Part shown: piece by piece, positions 62,777 to 64,000 of the stretch
How positions within the stretch are numbered: the stretch's first letter is position 1
How the letters are laid out: every line of letters starts with the position of its first letter
DNA from: Calophaca sinica
Lineage: Eukaryota; Streptophyta; Magnoliopsida; Fabales; Fabaceae
NCBI GenBank assembly: GCA_037113605.1
Contig: CM073734.1
Span: 37,456,985 to 37,520,984 of the forward strand
Direction of reading: 5' to 3'
Length of the DNA stretch: 64,000 nucleotides
Notes under the pieces: model-generated
Seen by the model: the letters and a program-made list of their open reading frames with translations, nothing else
Told to the model about the DNA's origin: nothing
The model's database searches: none
Position numbers and translations under genes: made by a program

Positions 62777-62796
62777 TTTGCTTGTCCTCAAGCAAA
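62777..62796. other. Hairpin motif after Athila/Tat pol
   Basis: TTTGCTTG and CAAGCAAA form an 8-bp stem around a 4-base loop. On the minus strand the loop reads AGGA. The motif recurs in this position in many plant Athila/Tat elements, from general knowledge of the family. Confidence 0.7.
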
Positions 62797-63358
62797 AATC
62801 AATTAAAAACAAGGGTTAAAGTGAAACTAATGGATGCATTTCCAATCTCCACCATCAACACATACTCAATCAACTTTCTTTTCAATCACACTTGTCAAAA
62901 GTGACAATTCATGCCTTCTTAAATCACCTGCTTTCTCAATTCAAAACCCCCCCAATTAAGCACATCAAGCAACATAACATACAATCATCAATTCTGCTCA
63001 ACTTATTACATTTTCCTCAACAAAGTATATTTCACTCTCACTCAAGTGTTTGTCAAGTCATTCTCTCGATCACATCACATGCAACACCCTACCATAGGCT
63101 TGACAAAACTCTAAAGAAGTAAATACAATGCAGTGCAACACACATTCAAGAGGTCTTTAAGGTTGTAATGGGGCTTAGGTAAGGGTAGAAATTATTTTGC
63201 ATAGTAGGCTCACAAAGTTGGAGTTAGAAATACGCCACTTCACGACATTGACATCTAACCCTTGTATTCATTCTTAACAAATCTCCCCGAACACAATTGA
63301 TCAAGAAGCAATAAGTAATATTTACACAAGAATAAGCAATTTTTTTTTCATTTTTTTT

Positions 63359-64000
63359 TCATGTATGGCAAACATGTTGCCTCCCAAAAAAGAGTGCTTC
63401 TGTAACATCACAAGCTTGACACCTGATAGTTTCATGGATCTTGCAGGAGAAGGGCCACTCTTGCCCTAGAGACTTCCCCCCTCCAAGGAATGGCTTCAAC
63501 CTTTGCCCATTAACCTTGAAAATTCTTGTGGAGCCGGTGTCTTCCAATTCCACTGCCCCATGTGGAAAAACTTCTCTGATCACAAATGGACCTGACCACT
63601 TACACTTCAACTTTCCTGGGAAAAGTTCCAGTCTTGATTTGAAGAGTAGAACTTGTTGGCCAGGTTGGAAGTCTTTTCTCACCAAATGCTTGTCATGGTA
63701 GGCCTTGGTTCTTTGCTTGTAGATGGTTGCATTCTCATATGCCATCAACCTCATTTTTCCAGCTCATTCAATTTCAGCAACCGCTTTTGTCCAGCTAAAT
63801 TGGAATCAAAATTCAGAAATTTTATGGCCCAAAATGCCTTGTGTTCCAATTCCACTGGTAAGTGGCATGATTTCCCATAAAGTAGATGATAAGGAGAGAG
63901 CCCCAATGGAGTTTTGAATGCAGTCCGGTAAGCCCACAAAGCATCATCTAGCTTCTTTGACCAATCCTTCCTTGAAGCACCAACTATTTTCTCCAAAATC
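63359..64000 (-). pseudogene. Integrase C-terminal part of pol, Athila/Tat lineage (partial, frameshifted)
   Basis: The gene runs off the right edge, so its start is not visible. The first frame (63996-63751) gives the end of the integrase core: WAYRTAFKTPLG and LPVELEHKAFWAIK are hallmarks of the Athila/Tat branch. The second frame (63754-63359) continues with RTKAYHDKHL, GQQVLLFKSRL and the C-terminal WSGPF motif (GPY/F-like), which aids target DNA and cDNA binding. The frames meet in an ATGA overlap at 63751-63754. A single lost base there explains the break. In an active element integrase inserts the cDNA into nuclear DNA; this copy is probably dead unless the missing base is a sequence error. 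Confidence 0.9.

Larger units (their letters stand above)
62557..64000 (-). mobile_element. Element E: 3' part of an Athila/Tat-type Ty3/gypsy element, minus strand
   Basis: It contains the integrase C-terminus (63359 to the right edge). Downstream on the minus strand is the inverted motif TTTGCTTG...CAAGCAAA at 62777-62796, which occurs after pol in many plant Athila/Tat elements. Element D is inserted at its left side in this window. The stretch 62557-63358 has no ORF of note. Confidence 0.75.

Overview
The window is repeat-dense, AT-rich plant nuclear DNA, from a eudicot and perhaps a legume (the species call is weak). I find no host gene, tRNA, rRNA or CRISPR array. Almost every base belongs to nested LTR retrotransposons.

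Positions 1-42510 hold a head-to-tail array with a period of about 3.55 kb. Each unit is one LTR of about 1.3 kb plus one internal region of about 2.25 kb. Neighbouring units share a single LTR (LTR-INT-LTR-INT...). I count 12 LTRs and 12 internal regions; the first internal region is cut by the window edge. I call this family A. It has a degenerate iMet-type primer site, a purine tract and one unusual ORF with no gag or pol motif. Only the copy at 4049-5620 is uninterrupted (523 aa).

The array ends at 42510 inside an LTR of a minus-strand element, family C. The right-hand LTR of C (51984-54599) supplies the matching unoccupied site. The left LTR resumes at 42511 and ends at 44862. The short internal region of C (44863-45599 and 50464-51983) has no recognisable coding capacity, and it is split by element B (45600-50463). 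B is a smaller three-LTR tandem (LTR-INT-LTR-INT-LTR) with a clean 5-bp target duplication, GTTGC. Families A and B are related: they share LTR blocks, the post-PBS leader, the pre-PPT region, and an ORF plan of a charged coiled coil followed by a tail with a PKE motif and FDPGG.

C sits in the 3' end of a plus-strand Ty3/gypsy chromovirus-like element, D (54600-62556). D has a very long 3' LTR that is itself interrupted by a solo LTR of family C (58695-60420, TSD TAGCA). From 62557 to the right edge lies the 3' part of a minus-strand Athila/Tat-type element, E, with a frameshifted integrase C-terminus. The inferred order of insertion, oldest first, is E, then D, then C and the solo LTR, then A and B.

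Copies of A, B and C differ mainly by small changes at CTG/CAG and CCG/CGG trinucleotides. That pattern suggests sequence errors at CHG-methylated sites, so many apparent frameshifts may not be real.
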